From WHTX01 sp038255145 (GTDB lineage Bacteria > Actinomycetota > Acidimicrobiia > Acidimicrobiales > CAIXPF01), in the NCBI GenBank assembly GCA_038255145.1, contig JBBSLP010000010.1:41051-105050 (forward strand): a stretch of DNA of 64,000 bases, given 5' to 3'. The translations under genes were made by a program, and so were the position numbers. Positions 51,945 through 61,611 of this stretch are shown one piece after another (within the stretch, counting starts at the first letter, position 1; each line of letters begins with the position of its first letter). The notes beneath the pieces were generated by a model that saw only the letters and a program-made list of their open reading frames with translations, was not told the origin of the DNA and did no database searches.

Positions 51945-53867
51945 ATGATCAAGCGTCCGCCGGCCGGCACCATCCCCGACGCCCCGGGCTCGTACCAGTT
52001 CAAGGACGGCGCGGGGCGCATCATCTACGTGGGCAAGGCGCGCTCGTTGAAGCAGCGCCTGTCGAACTACTTCCAGAACCCGGCCTTCCTGCACCCGCGC
52101 ACGGCGCAGATGGTGGCCACGGCGGAGACCGTCGAGTGGATCCAGGTCCGCAACGAGGTCGAAGCGCTCATGCTCGAGTTCTCTCTCATCAAGGAGCACC
52201 GGCCCCGCTTCAACGTCCGCCTCGTCGACGACAAGAGCTACCCCTACCTGGCCGTCACCGTGGCCGACGAGTGGCCCCGGCCCACGGTCATGCGGGGGGC
52301 CAAGCGCAAAGGGGTCAAGTACTTCGGTCCGTATGGACATGCCTATGCCATCAGGGAGACGCTCGACCTGCTGCTGCGCACGTTCCCCGTGCGGACGTGC
52401 AGCGATGCCAAGTTCGGTCGCCACGAGCGCATGGGCCGCCCGTGCCTGCTCTTCCACATCGAGAAGTGCTCGGGACCCTGCGTCGGCAACATCGACAAGC
52501 CGGCCTACGACGACCTCGTCACCGAGCTGCTCGAGTTCCTCGACGGTGACACCGAGCCCATCGTGCGCCGGCTCGAGACCGAGATGCGCGCCTCGGCCGA
52601 CGAGCTCGACTTCGAGCGCGCCGCCCGGTTGCGGGACCGGCTGGCCACGGTGCGCAAGGCCATCGAGAAGCAGCAGATCGTGGGGGACCGCAACGAGGAC
52701 ATCGACGTCATCGGCCTGGCCGAGGACGAGCTCGAAGCGGCCATCCAGGTCTTCTACGTGCGCCGGGGTCGCGTCGTGGGCCGTCGGGGCTTCGTGCTCG
52801 ACAAGGTCGAGGCCCTGACCCGGCCCGAGCTGGTGGGCAACGTGCTCGAGGGCCTCTACTACGACGAACCCATCCCCGGGTACCCCAAGACGGTCCTCGT
52901 GCCCGACCTGCCCGAGGACCCCGAGCTCTACGAGCGCTGGCTGACCGAGCAGCGAGGCTCCAAGGTCGCTCTGCGGGTGCCCCAGCGGGGCGACAAGCGC
53001 GAGCTGCTGGGCACGGTGACCCGCAACGCCGATGAGGAGTTCGTGCGTCACCGCATGCGCCGGGCCAGTGACCACAACGCCCGGTCCCGGGCCCTCAACG
53101 AGCTCCAGGACCACCTGGGCCTGCCCGTGTCCCCCCTACGCATCGAGTGCTACGACAACTCCCACCTCAGCGGCACCGACTACGTGTCCTCCATGGTGGT
53201 CTTCGAGGACGCCCTCCCGGCCAAGAGCCAGTACCGGCGGTTCCGGCTGCGCCACGTCCCCGGCAACGACGACTTCGCGGCCATGGAGGAGGTGCTGACC
53301 CGGCGCCTGCGCAACTACCTGGTCGAGCGGGAGAAGCCCGTGGCCGAGCGGGGCAAGTTCCAGTACCCGCCCCAGCTGCTCATGGTCGACGGTGGCAAGG
53401 GCCAGCTCAGCGTGGCCGTCCGTGTGCTCGCCGAGCTGGGCCTCAACGACGAGATCCCCGTCTGCGCCCTGGCCAAGGAGTTCGAGGAGATCTACCTCCC
53501 CGGCCGGTCCGAACCCATCCGCCTGCCCCGCCAGTCCGAGGCGCTGTACCTGATGCAGCGCCTGCGGGACGAGTCCCACCGCTTCGCCATCACCTACCAG
53601 CGCCTGCTGCGCAACCAGCGCATGACCACCGGCTTCCTCGACGACATCGCCGGCCTCGGCCCCACCCGGCGCAAGCGGCTGGCCCGCGAGCTGGGCGGTC
53701 CCAAGGCGGCCCAGCGAGCCACCCTCGAGGAGCTGCAGGCCATCTCGTGGCTGCCCGACGCCGTGGCCCGGGCCATCTACGACAAGGCCCAGCGCTCGGC
53801 CCTGGGCCCGCCCCGCTCCCGCCCCACGACCATGGGCGATGATGACCCGGCGGTCGCGTTCGATTGA
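51945..53867 (+). CDS. uvrC: Excinuclease ABC subunit C
   Basis: UvrC makes the two cuts either side of a lesion. The 640-residue protein starts with a GIY-YIG nuclease domain (PGSYQF...IIYVGKA, residues 14-33). A UVR motif (DELDFERAARLRDRLA) near residue 215 binds UvrB. The endonuclease V-like domain has the acid IECYDNSHLSGTDYV near residue 400. The C-terminus has a helix-hairpin-helix (DIAGLGPTRRKRLARELGG). It lies downstream of uvrA and upstream of the rapZ region, a conserved actinobacterial order. Confidence 0.95.
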   Translation: MIKRPPAGTIPDAPGSYQFKDGAGRIIYVGKARSLKQRLSNYFQNPAFLHPRTAQMVATAETVEWIQVRNEVEALMLEFSLIKEHRPRFNVRLVDDKSYPYLAVTVADEWPRPTVMRGAKRKGVKYFGPYGHAYAIRETLDLLLRTFPVRTCSDAKFGRHERMGRPCLLFHIEKCSGPCVGNIDKPAYDDLVTELLEFLDGDTEPIVRRLETEMRASADELDFERAARLRDRLATVRKAIEKQQIVGDRNEDIDVIGLAEDELEAAIQVFYVRRGRVVGRRGFVLDKVEALTRPELVGNVLEGLYYDEPIPGYPKTVLVPDLPEDPELYERWLTEQRGSKVALRVPQRGDKRELLGTVTRNADEEFVRHRMRRASDHNARSRALNELQDHLGLPVSPLRIECYDNSHLSGTDYVSSMVVFEDALPAKSQYRRFRLRHVPGNDDFAAMEEVLTRRLRNYLVEREKPVAERGKFQYPPQLLMVDGGKGQLSVAVRVLAELGLNDEIPVCALAKEFEEIYLPGRSEPIRLPRQSEALYLMQRLRDESHRFAITYQRLLRNQRMTTGFLDDIAGLGPTRRKRLARELGGPKAAQRATLEELQAISWLPDAVARAIYDKAQRSALGPPRSRPTTMGDDDPAVAFD

Positions 53868-53933
53868 GCCGACGGCCAGCCCCCGTGTCCGCTCATGCCG
53901 ACGGGGGTACCACCGACGTGGAGGTGACGACCC

Positions 53934-54266
53934 ATGACCGATGTGTGGGCATACCAGGTGACCGTGACCGAGCCGCCCGAGCTGGCGGGCTTCGATGTCG
54001 TGGCCACCGACGGGGAGATCGGCCGGGTGGACGAGGCGACGAGCGTGGAAGGCGCCGGTTCGCTGGTCGTGGACACGGGCTGGTGGCTGTTCGGCAAGAA
54101 GCGGATGATCCCCGCCGGCACCATCAGCGCCATCGATCCCGAAGGGCGCAAGGTGCACGTGCGGTGCACGAAGGCCCAGATCAAGGGGGCTCCCGACTTC
54201 GACGCCACCCGCCGCAACCACGGCGCGTTCAAGGAGGATCACGAGAGCTACTACTGGGGCTACTAG
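53934..54266 (+). CDS. PRC-barrel domain protein
   Basis: The 110-residue protein has one PRC-barrel domain (FDVVATDGEIGRVDEATS...SLVVDTGWWLFGKKRMIPAG, about residues 20-70). The rest ends in an acidic and tyrosine-rich tail HESYYWGY. PRC barrels occur in ribosome maturation factor RimM and in photosynthetic and stress proteins; this stand-alone type is of unknown role. GGAGGTGACG lies 6-15 nt upstream of the ATG. It ends at a strong hairpin. Confidence 0.8.
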   Translation: MTDVWAYQVTVTEPPELAGFDVVATDGEIGRVDEATSVEGAGSLVVDTGWWLFGKKRMIPAGTISAIDPEGRKVHVRCTKAQIKGAPDFDATRRNHGAFKEDHESYYWGY

Positions 54267-54322
54267 CGGTCCGTCGCCGGTAGCCGTGAGCGGCCGGCGC
54301 CGCGTCCAGGCCCCTGCGGATC

Positions 54323-54353
54323 GGGCCCGGCACCCCTGGTGGGTGCCGGGCCC
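54323..54353. terminator. Bidirectional terminator hairpin
   Basis: A perfect 13-bp stem GGGCCCGGCACCC / GGGTGCCGGGCCC with a 5-nt loop stands between convergent genes. It is the longest stem in the window. There is no T-run. Confidence 0.75.
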
Positions 54354-54372
54354 CGCCGCGTGACGGGCCAGA

Positions 54373-54615
54373 TCAGTCGGCCGGGGGCACCGTGTCCTCG
54401 GAGCGGCGGTGCTCGACGTAGGTGCCCGGCGCGGCCTCGAGGTCGGCGGTGCGGGCGTCGGAGTCCTCGAGGATGGCCCGGGCCTGGGCAAGGGCGTCAT
54501 CGCTGCCCGCCTCCTTCTCCTCGGACGACAGCTCGGAACGGCGGGCCGCGAGGTCGCCCTCGATGGCGGCGTCGTGGCTGGCGGCGGGGTCAGCGTCGGG
54601 GCGGGTGTCGGCCAT
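54373..54615 (-). CDS. Small acidic protein, unknown function
   Basis: The 80-residue protein is acidic and alanine-rich with a central helix (LSSEEKEAGSDDALAQARAI) and no hydrophobic segment. I do not recognise a family, and its reality rests on composition and context. The ATG at 54615 follows TACGTG by 6 nt; a GTG at 54633 is in frame. It is convergent with the PRC-barrel gene and divergent from the thioesterase gene. Confidence 0.55.
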   Translation of the reverse strand: MADTRPDADPAASHDAAIEGDLAARRSELSSEEKEAGSDDALAQARAILEDSDARTADLEAAPGTYVEHRRSEDTVPPAD

Positions 54616-54693
54616 GACGTCCACGTACCCCACGAGCTGACCTGCTCACGCCCCCTGCACCCGTCGGCATCCGCGCCCGCGGCCCCGCCGATC

Positions 54694-54699
54694 TAGGGT
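54694..54699 (+). promoter_or_regulatory. Predicted -10 hexamer, acyl-CoA thioesterase gene
   Basis: TAGGGT ends 7 nt before the GTG at 54707, which decides between three in-frame GTG codons (54698, 54704, 54707). Confidence 0.4.
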
Positions 54700-54706
54700 G
54701 GGGGTG

Positions 54707-55537
54707 GTGCTGCAGGACGACGTCGCCCCCGCCTTCCTCGGTCTGACCCCCACCCACAACCCCACCCGCTGGGTGCTGCCCGTCGCCGAGGGTGTCACCG
54801 GAGGCCGGGGACAGCTCTTCGGTGGGTGCGCCCTCGGAGCGGCCATCGTGGCCCTCGAGGCCCTGACCGGTCGCCCCCTGGCCTGGGCCACCTGCCAGTA
54901 CCTGGCCAACAGCTTCCCCCCCGACGTCGTCGACCTCGACCTCAAGGTGGCGGTGACGGGCCACAACGTCACCCAGGCCCGGGCCTTCGGCCACGTGGGC
55001 GACCGCGAGATCTTCGCCGTGCTCGCCGCGCTGGGCGACCGGCCCTACCCGGACACGGGGCGCTGGGTCGACCCGCCCGAGGTGGCGGCACCCGAGAGCT
55101 GCCCGCCCCGGCCCCTGGCCTCGTTCCGCGACCCCGGCGGCCTGCACGCCCGCATCGATCAGCGCGTGGCCTGGGGCCGTTGCACCGAGGATGGCGAGTT
55201 CGCCCACTCGCCCGACGGTCGGATCGCCCTGTGGATGCGCCTGCCCGACGAGCTGACGGGCACGGCCATGGGCCAGGCCGTGGTGGGCGACATGCTGCCC
55301 ACCGCAGTGCGGGCCGCCCTGGGCAAGCGCACGTGGGGCTCCAGCCTGGACAACACGGTGCGCATCCACGACGGGCGGCCCCGATCGTGGGTGTTGGCCG
55401 ACATGCGGGTCGAGGTGGTGGCCCACGGCATGTCCGTCGGCACCTGCTACCTGTGGTCCCAGGAGGGTGACCTGCTGGGCCAGGCCAGCCAGACCACCAC
55501 GGTCAAGGACGACGCCACCCCCGGGCCGCCCCGATGA
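54707..55537 (+). CDS. Acyl-CoA thioesterase, TesB-like double hot-dog
   Basis: The 276-residue protein has the two tandem hot-dog halves of the TesB family. The first half contains QLFGGCALGAAIVALEAL and the second GTAMGQAVVGDMLPTAVRAAL with the conserved VLADMRVEV and GTCYLWSQEGDLLGQASQT. It should hydrolyse acyl-CoA thioesters in the cytoplasm. ATG of the next gene overlaps its stop. The chain length preferred cannot be told. Confidence 0.85.
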   Translation: MLQDDVAPAFLGLTPTHNPTRWVLPVAEGVTGGRGQLFGGCALGAAIVALEALTGRPLAWATCQYLANSFPPDVVDLDLKVAVTGHNVTQARAFGHVGDREIFAVLAALGDRPYPDTGRWVDPPEVAAPESCPPRPLASFRDPGGLHARIDQRVAWGRCTEDGEFAHSPDGRIALWMRLPDELTGTAMGQAVVGDMLPTAVRAALGKRTWGSSLDNTVRIHDGRPRSWVLADMRVEVVAHGMSVGTCYLWSQEGDLLGQASQTTTVKDDATPGPPR

Positions 55538-56331
55538 GCGATCTGTGGGAGGTCAACGCAGCCTGGTGGCAGGACGGCTTCACCGAGGGCGCCGACCCCG
55601 AGTACGAGGAGCAGATCCTGCCCCTGGTGGCGGCGTGGTTGGCCGCCGAGGGGCCCTCGGGTCCGGCCCGCCGGGTCCTCGACGTGGGCTGCGGTGAGGG
55701 CCAGCTCGCCCGCCTGGCCATGGCTGTGGGCGCCGAGGTCGTGGTGGGCGTGGACCCCACGGCCGCCCAGGTGTCGGTGGCCGTGCAGCGAGCCGGGGGC
55801 CCGGCCTACCTGCGCTCGGGCGCAGCCGCCCTGCCCTTCGCCGACGGCGCCTTCGACGCCGTGCTCGCCTGCCTCGTCTTCGAGCACATCGAAGAGGTCG
55901 ACGAGGCCATCTCGGAGGTGGCCCGGGTGCTCGAACCCGGCGGCCGCTTCCTGTTCCTGCTCAACCACCCCCTGCTGCAGACGCCGGGCTCGGGGTGGAT
56001 CGACGATCACGTGCTCCACCCCCCTGAGCAGTACTGGCGCATCGGCCCCTACCTGGTCGAGGAGCTGTCCCTCGAAGAGGTGGAGAAGGACGTCTTCATC
56101 CCCTTCATCCACCGGCCCCTGTCCCGCTACATCAACGCCCTGGCCGACTCGGGGCTGGTGCTGCGGCGCATGTTGGAGCCGGCTCCACCCGAGGGTTTCC
56201 TGGCCCAGGCGGCCGAGTACGGCCAGGCCGCCACCATCCCCCGGCTCCTCGGCCTGATGACCTACAAGGCCGCCGATGGCTCGGCGATCGGCGGGACTGC
56301 CGGCGGGGACGCCGGGGAGCCGTCGTCGTGA
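55534..56331 (+). CDS. Class I SAM-dependent methyltransferase
   Basis: The 265-residue protein has motif I RRVLDVGCGEGQLARLA (about residue 46), the acidic EVVVGVDPTAAQV and the post-motif LVFEHIEEVDEAISEVARVLEPGGRF. It resembles UbiE/MenG-like small-molecule methyltransferases. The substrate is unknown. It overlaps both neighbours by 4 nt, with the thioesterase gene before and rapZ after, so it may be translated as part of the same unit. Confidence 0.85.
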   Translation: MSDLWEVNAAWWQDGFTEGADPEYEEQILPLVAAWLAAEGPSGPARRVLDVGCGEGQLARLAMAVGAEVVVGVDPTAAQVSVAVQRAGGPAYLRSGAAALPFADGAFDAVLACLVFEHIEEVDEAISEVARVLEPGGRFLFLLNHPLLQTPGSGWIDDHVLHPPEQYWRIGPYLVEELSLEEVEKDVFIPFIHRPLSRYINALADSGLVLRRMLEPAPPEGFLAQAAEYGQAATIPRLLGLMTYKAADGSAIGGTAGGDAGEPSS

Positions 56332-57191
56332 GCCTCAGCCGCCCCGAGTTCGCCGTGGTCACGGGCATGTCGGGCGCGGGCCGGTCGACGGCGGCCAACA
56401 CGCTCGAGGACCTGGGCTGGTTCGTCATCGACAACCTGCCCGCGGCCCTGATCTCCAAGGTGGCCGAGCTGGCCGAGGCCAGCCCGGGCTCGGACTACGG
56501 GCGCCTGGCCCTGGTGGTGGGCACGGGGCCCGACCGCGACGAGATCCTGCCCGTGGTCAACGAGCTCGAGTCCCGGGGCCTGCAGGTGCGCACCGTGTTC
56601 CTCGATGCTTCGGACGAGGTCCTGGTGCGCCGGTACAAGGACACCCGTCGCCGCCACCCCCTGTCAACGGGTTCGTTGGCCGACGCCGTGCTGACCGAGC
56701 GGCGCCTGTTGGGGCCGACCAAGGAAGCCGCCGACCTGGTCATCGACACGACCTACCTGAACGTGCACCAGCTGCGCGACCGGGTGACGGAGGCCTTCGC
56801 CGCCCTCGACGCCGATGAGTCCATGCAGACCCGGGTCACGTCCTTCGGCTACAAGCACGGCGTCCCCACCGACGTCGACCTGGTCTTCGACTGCCGCTTC
56901 CTGCCCAACCCCCACTGGGTGGAGCAGCTCCGCCCCCACACCGGCCTCGACCCCGACGTGCGGGACTACGTCTTCGGCCACGAGCTGGCCGTGACCTTCC
57001 TGGCCCGGGTGTCGGACCTGCTCGAGCTGGTCCTGCCCGCCTTCGTGGCCGAGGGCAAGAGCTACCTGACCATCGCCTTCGGTTGCACCGGGGGCCGCCA
57101 CCGATCGGTGGCGCTGGCCGAAGAGGTGGCCCGTAAGCTCACCGACCTCGGGTTCCACCCTCAGGTCGCCCATCGCGACATAGAGAAGTAA
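56328..57191 (+). CDS. rapZ: RNase adapter protein RapZ
   Basis: RapZ proteins bind nucleotides and, in E. coli, guide degradation of a small RNA that controls glmS; the actinobacterial role is less clear. The 287-residue protein has the P-loop VTGMSGAGRSTAA (residues 10-22), the Walker B strand LVFDCRFLPNPHW and the C-terminal GCTGGRHRSVALAE that defines the family. The GTG start overlaps the preceding methyltransferase gene by 4 nt. In most actinobacteria yvcK and whiA follow; here gap follows directly. Confidence 0.93.
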   Translation: MSLSRPEFAVVTGMSGAGRSTAANTLEDLGWFVIDNLPAALISKVAELAEASPGSDYGRLALVVGTGPDRDEILPVVNELESRGLQVRTVFLDASDEVLVRRYKDTRRRHPLSTGSLADAVLTERRLLGPTKEAADLVIDTTYLNVHQLRDRVTEAFAALDADESMQTRVTSFGYKHGVPTDVDLVFDCRFLPNPHWVEQLRPHTGLDPDVRDYVFGHELAVTFLARVSDLLELVLPAFVAEGKSYLTIAFGCTGGRHRSVALAEEVARKLTDLGFHPQVAHRDIEK

Positions 57192-57238
57192 GCCGAAGAT
57201 CTCTTGCAACACGCAGCACATCAGGGAGGCACACGCTC

Positions 57239-58267
<1,029 letters not shown>

Positions 58268-59407
58268 GTGGCGATCTTCGGGGTTCCGACCCTCGAGGAC
58301 CTGCCTTCCGTCGAGGGCCGCTCGGTGCTGGTGCGGGTGGACTTCAACGTGCCCATGGCCGACGGTGAGATCACCGACGACCTGCGCATCCGCTCGGCCC
58401 TGCCCACCCTGCGCTGGTTGCAGCAGCAGGGTGCATCCCGGGTCCACGCCGTCTCCCACCTGGGTCGGCCCAAGGGCAGGCCCGACCCCCGCTACGCCAT
58501 GGACGCGGTGAAGGCCCGCCTGGACGAGCTGGCGCCGGGCATCGAGCTGGGGGAGAACCTGCGCTTCGATGCGGGTGAGGAGGCCAACTCGGCCGAGTTC
58601 GTCGACCGGCTCGTCGACGGGTTCGACCTGTACGTGAACGACGCCTTCGGCGCCTCGCACCGGGCCCACGCCTCCATCGTGGGGCCCCCGGCCCGCCTGC
58701 CCTCCGCCGCCGGTCGGTTGCTGGCCCGAGAGGTCGAGGTGCTGCTGGGTGTGCGCAACGACCCGCCCCACCCTTTCGTGGCCATCCTCGGTGGCTCCAA
58801 GGTGTCGGACAAGCTCGGGGTGATCCGGGCACTGCTCGACGTGTGCGACACCCTCATCGTCGGCGGGGGGATGTGCTTCACCTTCCTGGCCGCCAAGGGC
58901 TACTCCATCGGTTCGTCGCTCTTCGAGCCCGACCTGGTGGGGGAGTGCTCGAACCTGCTGCACGAGGCCGGTGAGCGCATCCTGCTGCCCGAGGACCTCA
59001 CCGCCCTGGGCCCCGGGGGCAAGCTGTTCGATCCCGACGCCGGCGGCGAGGTCCGCCAGGCCGGGGTCAGCCTGGCCGAGGGGTGGATGGGTGTCGACAT
59101 CGGGCCGGGCACGGCCGCGGTGTTCGAGGACGTCATCCGTGAGGCCCGCCTGGTGCTGTGGAACGGGCCCATGGGCGTCTTCGAGGACCCCCGGTTCGCC
59201 GCGGGGACCAGGGCCGTGGCCGAAGCCGTGGCCTCGTCACGGGGCTTCACCATCGTGGGCGGCGGCGACTCGGCCGCTGCGGCTGAGCAGTTCGGCGTCG
59301 CCGACCGCATCGATCACCTGTCCACCGGGGGTGGGGCCTCGCTCGAGCTCATCGAGCAGGGCGACCTCCCCGGGTTGGCTGCACTGAGGGAGTCGCCCCG
59401 TGGCTAG
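58268..59407 (+). CDS. pgk: Phosphoglycerate kinase
   Basis: Pgk makes ATP from 1,3-bisphosphoglycerate. The 379-residue protein has the signature VLVRVDFNVPMADG, the substrate-site SHLGRPKG, the hinge region PFVAILGGSKVSDKLGV and the C-terminal nucleotide motif VVGGGDSAAAAEQFG-like sequence. It is slightly shorter than the usual 390-400. The GTG start follows directly after the gap stop. Its stop lies inside the start of tpiA (8-nt overlap). Confidence 0.95.
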   Translation: MAIFGVPTLEDLPSVEGRSVLVRVDFNVPMADGEITDDLRIRSALPTLRWLQQQGASRVHAVSHLGRPKGRPDPRYAMDAVKARLDELAPGIELGENLRFDAGEEANSAEFVDRLVDGFDLYVNDAFGASHRAHASIVGPPARLPSAAGRLLAREVEVLLGVRNDPPHPFVAILGGSKVSDKLGVIRALLDVCDTLIVGGGMCFTFLAAKGYSIGSSLFEPDLVGECSNLLHEAGERILLPEDLTALGPGGKLFDPDAGGEVRQAGVSLAEGWMGVDIGPGTAAVFEDVIREARLVLWNGPMGVFEDPRFAAGTRAVAEAVASSRGFTIVGGGDSAAAAEQFGVADRIDHLSTGGGASLELIEQGDLPGLAALRESPRG

Positions 59408-60188
59408 CTCGTCGGGCCGGATGCCGCTGATCAGTGGCAACTGGAAGATGCACAACAACCACTTCGAGGCCATCACCCTGGTCCAGAAGCTGGGCTACCT
59501 GCTGACCAAGGACGACGTGGAGGAGGTGGAGGTCTCCGTCCACCCGCCCTTCACCGACCTGCGGTCGGTGCAGACCGTGCTCGAGGCCGACAAGATCCCC
59601 ATCGCCCTCGGCGCCCAGAACTGCCACTGGGAGGCCAAGGGGGCGTTCACCGGCGAGATCGCCCCCAACATGCTGGCCAAGCTCAACGTCAGCTACGTCA
59701 TCGTCGGCCACTCCGAACGGCGCGAGCTGTTCGGGGAGACCGACGAGGGGGTCAACCGCAAGGTGCTGGCCGTGCTCGCCGCAGCCATGACGCCCATCCT
59801 GTGCTGCGGCGAGACGCTCGACGAGCGTGAGGCGGGCTCGACGGAGGCCAAGGTGGTGGGCCAGGTCAAGGCCGGGTTGGCCGGGGTGTCCCCGGCCCAG
59901 GTCGGTGGCCTGGTCATCGCCTACGAGCCCATCTGGGCCATCGGCACGGGCCGGGTGGCCTCGGCCGCGGACGCCCAGGCCGTGTGCGCCCTGGTGCGGG
60001 CCACGGTGGAGGCCGAAGCCGGGGCCGAGGCCGCGGCCGCGGTGCGCATCCAGTACGGCGGGTCGGTCAAGGCCGACAGCGCGCCGGGGCTCATGGCCCA
60101 GCCCGACATCGACGGTGCGCTGGTGGGCGGGGCCGCCCTCGACGCCGACAGCTTCGCCGGCATCGTGCAGTACCGCTTCTCCGACTGA
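59400..60188 (+). CDS. tpiA: Triosephosphate isomerase
   Basis: TpiA interconverts dihydroxyacetone phosphate and glyceraldehyde 3-phosphate. The 262-residue barrel has the catalytic lysine in SGNWKMHNN, the histidine in IVGHSERRELFGE, and the glutamate in AYEPIWAIGTGR. The GTG start overlaps pgk by 8 nt. The last codons and stop (CTTCTCCGACTGA) are repeated in tandem just downstream. Confidence 0.96.
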   Translation: MASSSGRMPLISGNWKMHNNHFEAITLVQKLGYLLTKDDVEEVEVSVHPPFTDLRSVQTVLEADKIPIALGAQNCHWEAKGAFTGEIAPNMLAKLNVSYVIVGHSERRELFGETDEGVNRKVLAVLAAAMTPILCCGETLDEREAGSTEAKVVGQVKAGLAGVSPAQVGGLVIAYEPIWAIGTGRVASAADAQAVCALVRATVEAEAGAEAAAAVRIQYGGSVKADSAPGLMAQPDIDGALVGGAALDADSFAGIVQYRFSD

Positions 60189-60230
60189 GGAGCTTCTCCG
60201 ACTGAGGAGCTTCTCGGACTGCAGCTCCTC
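60176..60230 (+). repeat. 17-bp tandem repeat across the tpiA stop, with hairpin
   Basis: CTTCTCCGACTGAGGAG occurs twice in tandem (60176, 60193), followed by a diverged third copy. The last part forms a hairpin GAGGAGCT / AGCTCCTC (60204-60230) that may end transcription. Confidence 0.85.
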
Positions 60231-60294
60231 GGATCGAGCAGCCCGGCGTCCGGGGGCCGGTGTGCCCCCGGACACGTCAGGGTCAGGTGTGGCC

Positions 60295-60300
60295 TACGCT
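60295..60300 (+). promoter_or_regulatory. Predicted -10 hexamer, MFS transporter gene
   Basis: TACGCT ends 8 nt before the ATG at 60309. Confidence 0.4.
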
Positions 60301-60308
60301 CACCCGGC

Positions 60309-61562
60309 ATGTCGTGGATGACCGGATCGTTCGCCGCCTTCGGCCTCCAGACCTACCGGCAGTTCTGGCTGGGCTCGGTGACGGCGACCACGGCGTTCAT
60401 GATGTCGTTCATGCTCGTGCCCAGCGTGGCCTTCGAGATCACGGGCAGCAACGCCGCCGCCGGGCTGGCCCAGATGGGGTCAGGCATCGGCATGCTGGCC
60501 ATCTCGCCCATCGGGGGTGTGGTCGCCGACCGCATGCGCAAGAAGCCGCTCGTCCTGGCCGGTCAGATCATCCCCGCCGTGGTCATCGCCGGTACCGGGG
60601 CGTTGATCCTGACCGACCTGATCACCGTCCCGTTGCTGACCCTGGCCACCCTGCTCATGGGGGTGGGCTTCGCCTTCATGGGTCCGGCCCGGCAGGCCTG
60701 GGTGGGTGAGCTCGTGCCCAAGGCACTGTTCCCCAACGCCATCGCCCTGCAGCAGATCGCCCAGAACGTGTCCCAGGTGGCCGGTCCTCTGCTCATCGCC
60801 CTGCTGCTGGGGACCTTCTTCGGCGTCGGCGGCACGTACCTGTTCATGGCGTCGATGTTCGCCATCGTGCTGCCCATCACCGCCCGTCTGCCCAGCGCTC
60901 CGCCCACGTCGATCAGCCGACGGAGCGTGCGCGTGGAGCTGGTGGACGGACTGGGCTACGTGTGGCGCGAACCCCGGCTGCGCACGCTGTGGCTGGGCTT
61001 CATCGGCATCGTGATCTGCGGGTTCGCCTTCCAGACCCTGCTGCCCGGCCTGCTCAGCTCCGAGCTCGACCGGTCGCCGACCGACGTGGGCCCGGTGTTC
61101 CTGTCCCTGGCCGTGGCCGGCCTGCTCACCACCCTGCCCCTGGCCGGTGTGGTGCGCTCGCCCCGGGCCTGGCCCATCCTGCTGACCGCTGGCGGGGTGA
61201 TGGCCGTCGGCTTCGTGCTCTTGTCCCAGGCCCCCAGCTACCTGCTGGCCATCGCCGCCGCCATCCCCCTGGGCATCGGTCGCAGCGCCTTCATGCTGGT
61301 GGACAACTCGTTGCTGATGTCGGGCGCGGAACCGGCCTACCACGGCCGGGTGATGTCGTTGGCCATGATGGGGTTCGGATCCCAGGCCCTGCTGGCGCCG
61401 GTGTGGGGGGCGCTGGCCGATGCCGTGGGGGTGCGCACGACCCTGCTGGTCGTGGGCCTGGCCGCGGCCACGGTGACGATCCTCGTCGGGTTCAGCTGGC
61501 TGGGCCTGCGCCGGGACGCGGTGGCGCTGCGCCCGGTGATCGGTGTGGAGCCGGCGGCGTAG
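60309..61562 (+). CDS. MFS transporter
   Basis: The 417-residue protein has about 12 hydrophobic segments. The first cytoplasmic loop GGVVADRMRKKPLVL matches the major facilitator signature GxxxDRxxRR. The start FAAFGLQTYRQFWLGSV and overall pattern recall the EntS/enterobactin-type or MFS_3 drug exporters. The substrate is unknown. It is monocistronic with its own -10-like hexamer, and convergent with the enoyl-CoA hydratase gene. Confidence 0.88.
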   Translation: MSWMTGSFAAFGLQTYRQFWLGSVTATTAFMMSFMLVPSVAFEITGSNAAAGLAQMGSGIGMLAISPIGGVVADRMRKKPLVLAGQIIPAVVIAGTGALILTDLITVPLLTLATLLMGVGFAFMGPARQAWVGELVPKALFPNAIALQQIAQNVSQVAGPLLIALLLGTFFGVGGTYLFMASMFAIVLPITARLPSAPPTSISRRSVRVELVDGLGYVWREPRLRTLWLGFIGIVICGFAFQTLLPGLLSSELDRSPTDVGPVFLSLAVAGLLTTLPLAGVVRSPRAWPILLTAGGVMAVGFVLLSQAPSYLLAIAAAIPLGIGRSAFMLVDNSLLMSGAEPAYHGRVMSLAMMGFGSQALLAPVWGALADAVGVRTTLLVVGLAAATVTILVGFSWLGLRRDAVALRPVIGVEPAA

Positions 61563-61611
61563 CTGCGGCATGCGGCCTTCTCGGGCCGTCGGGCTCGGCC
61601 CCGGCGCCGCA

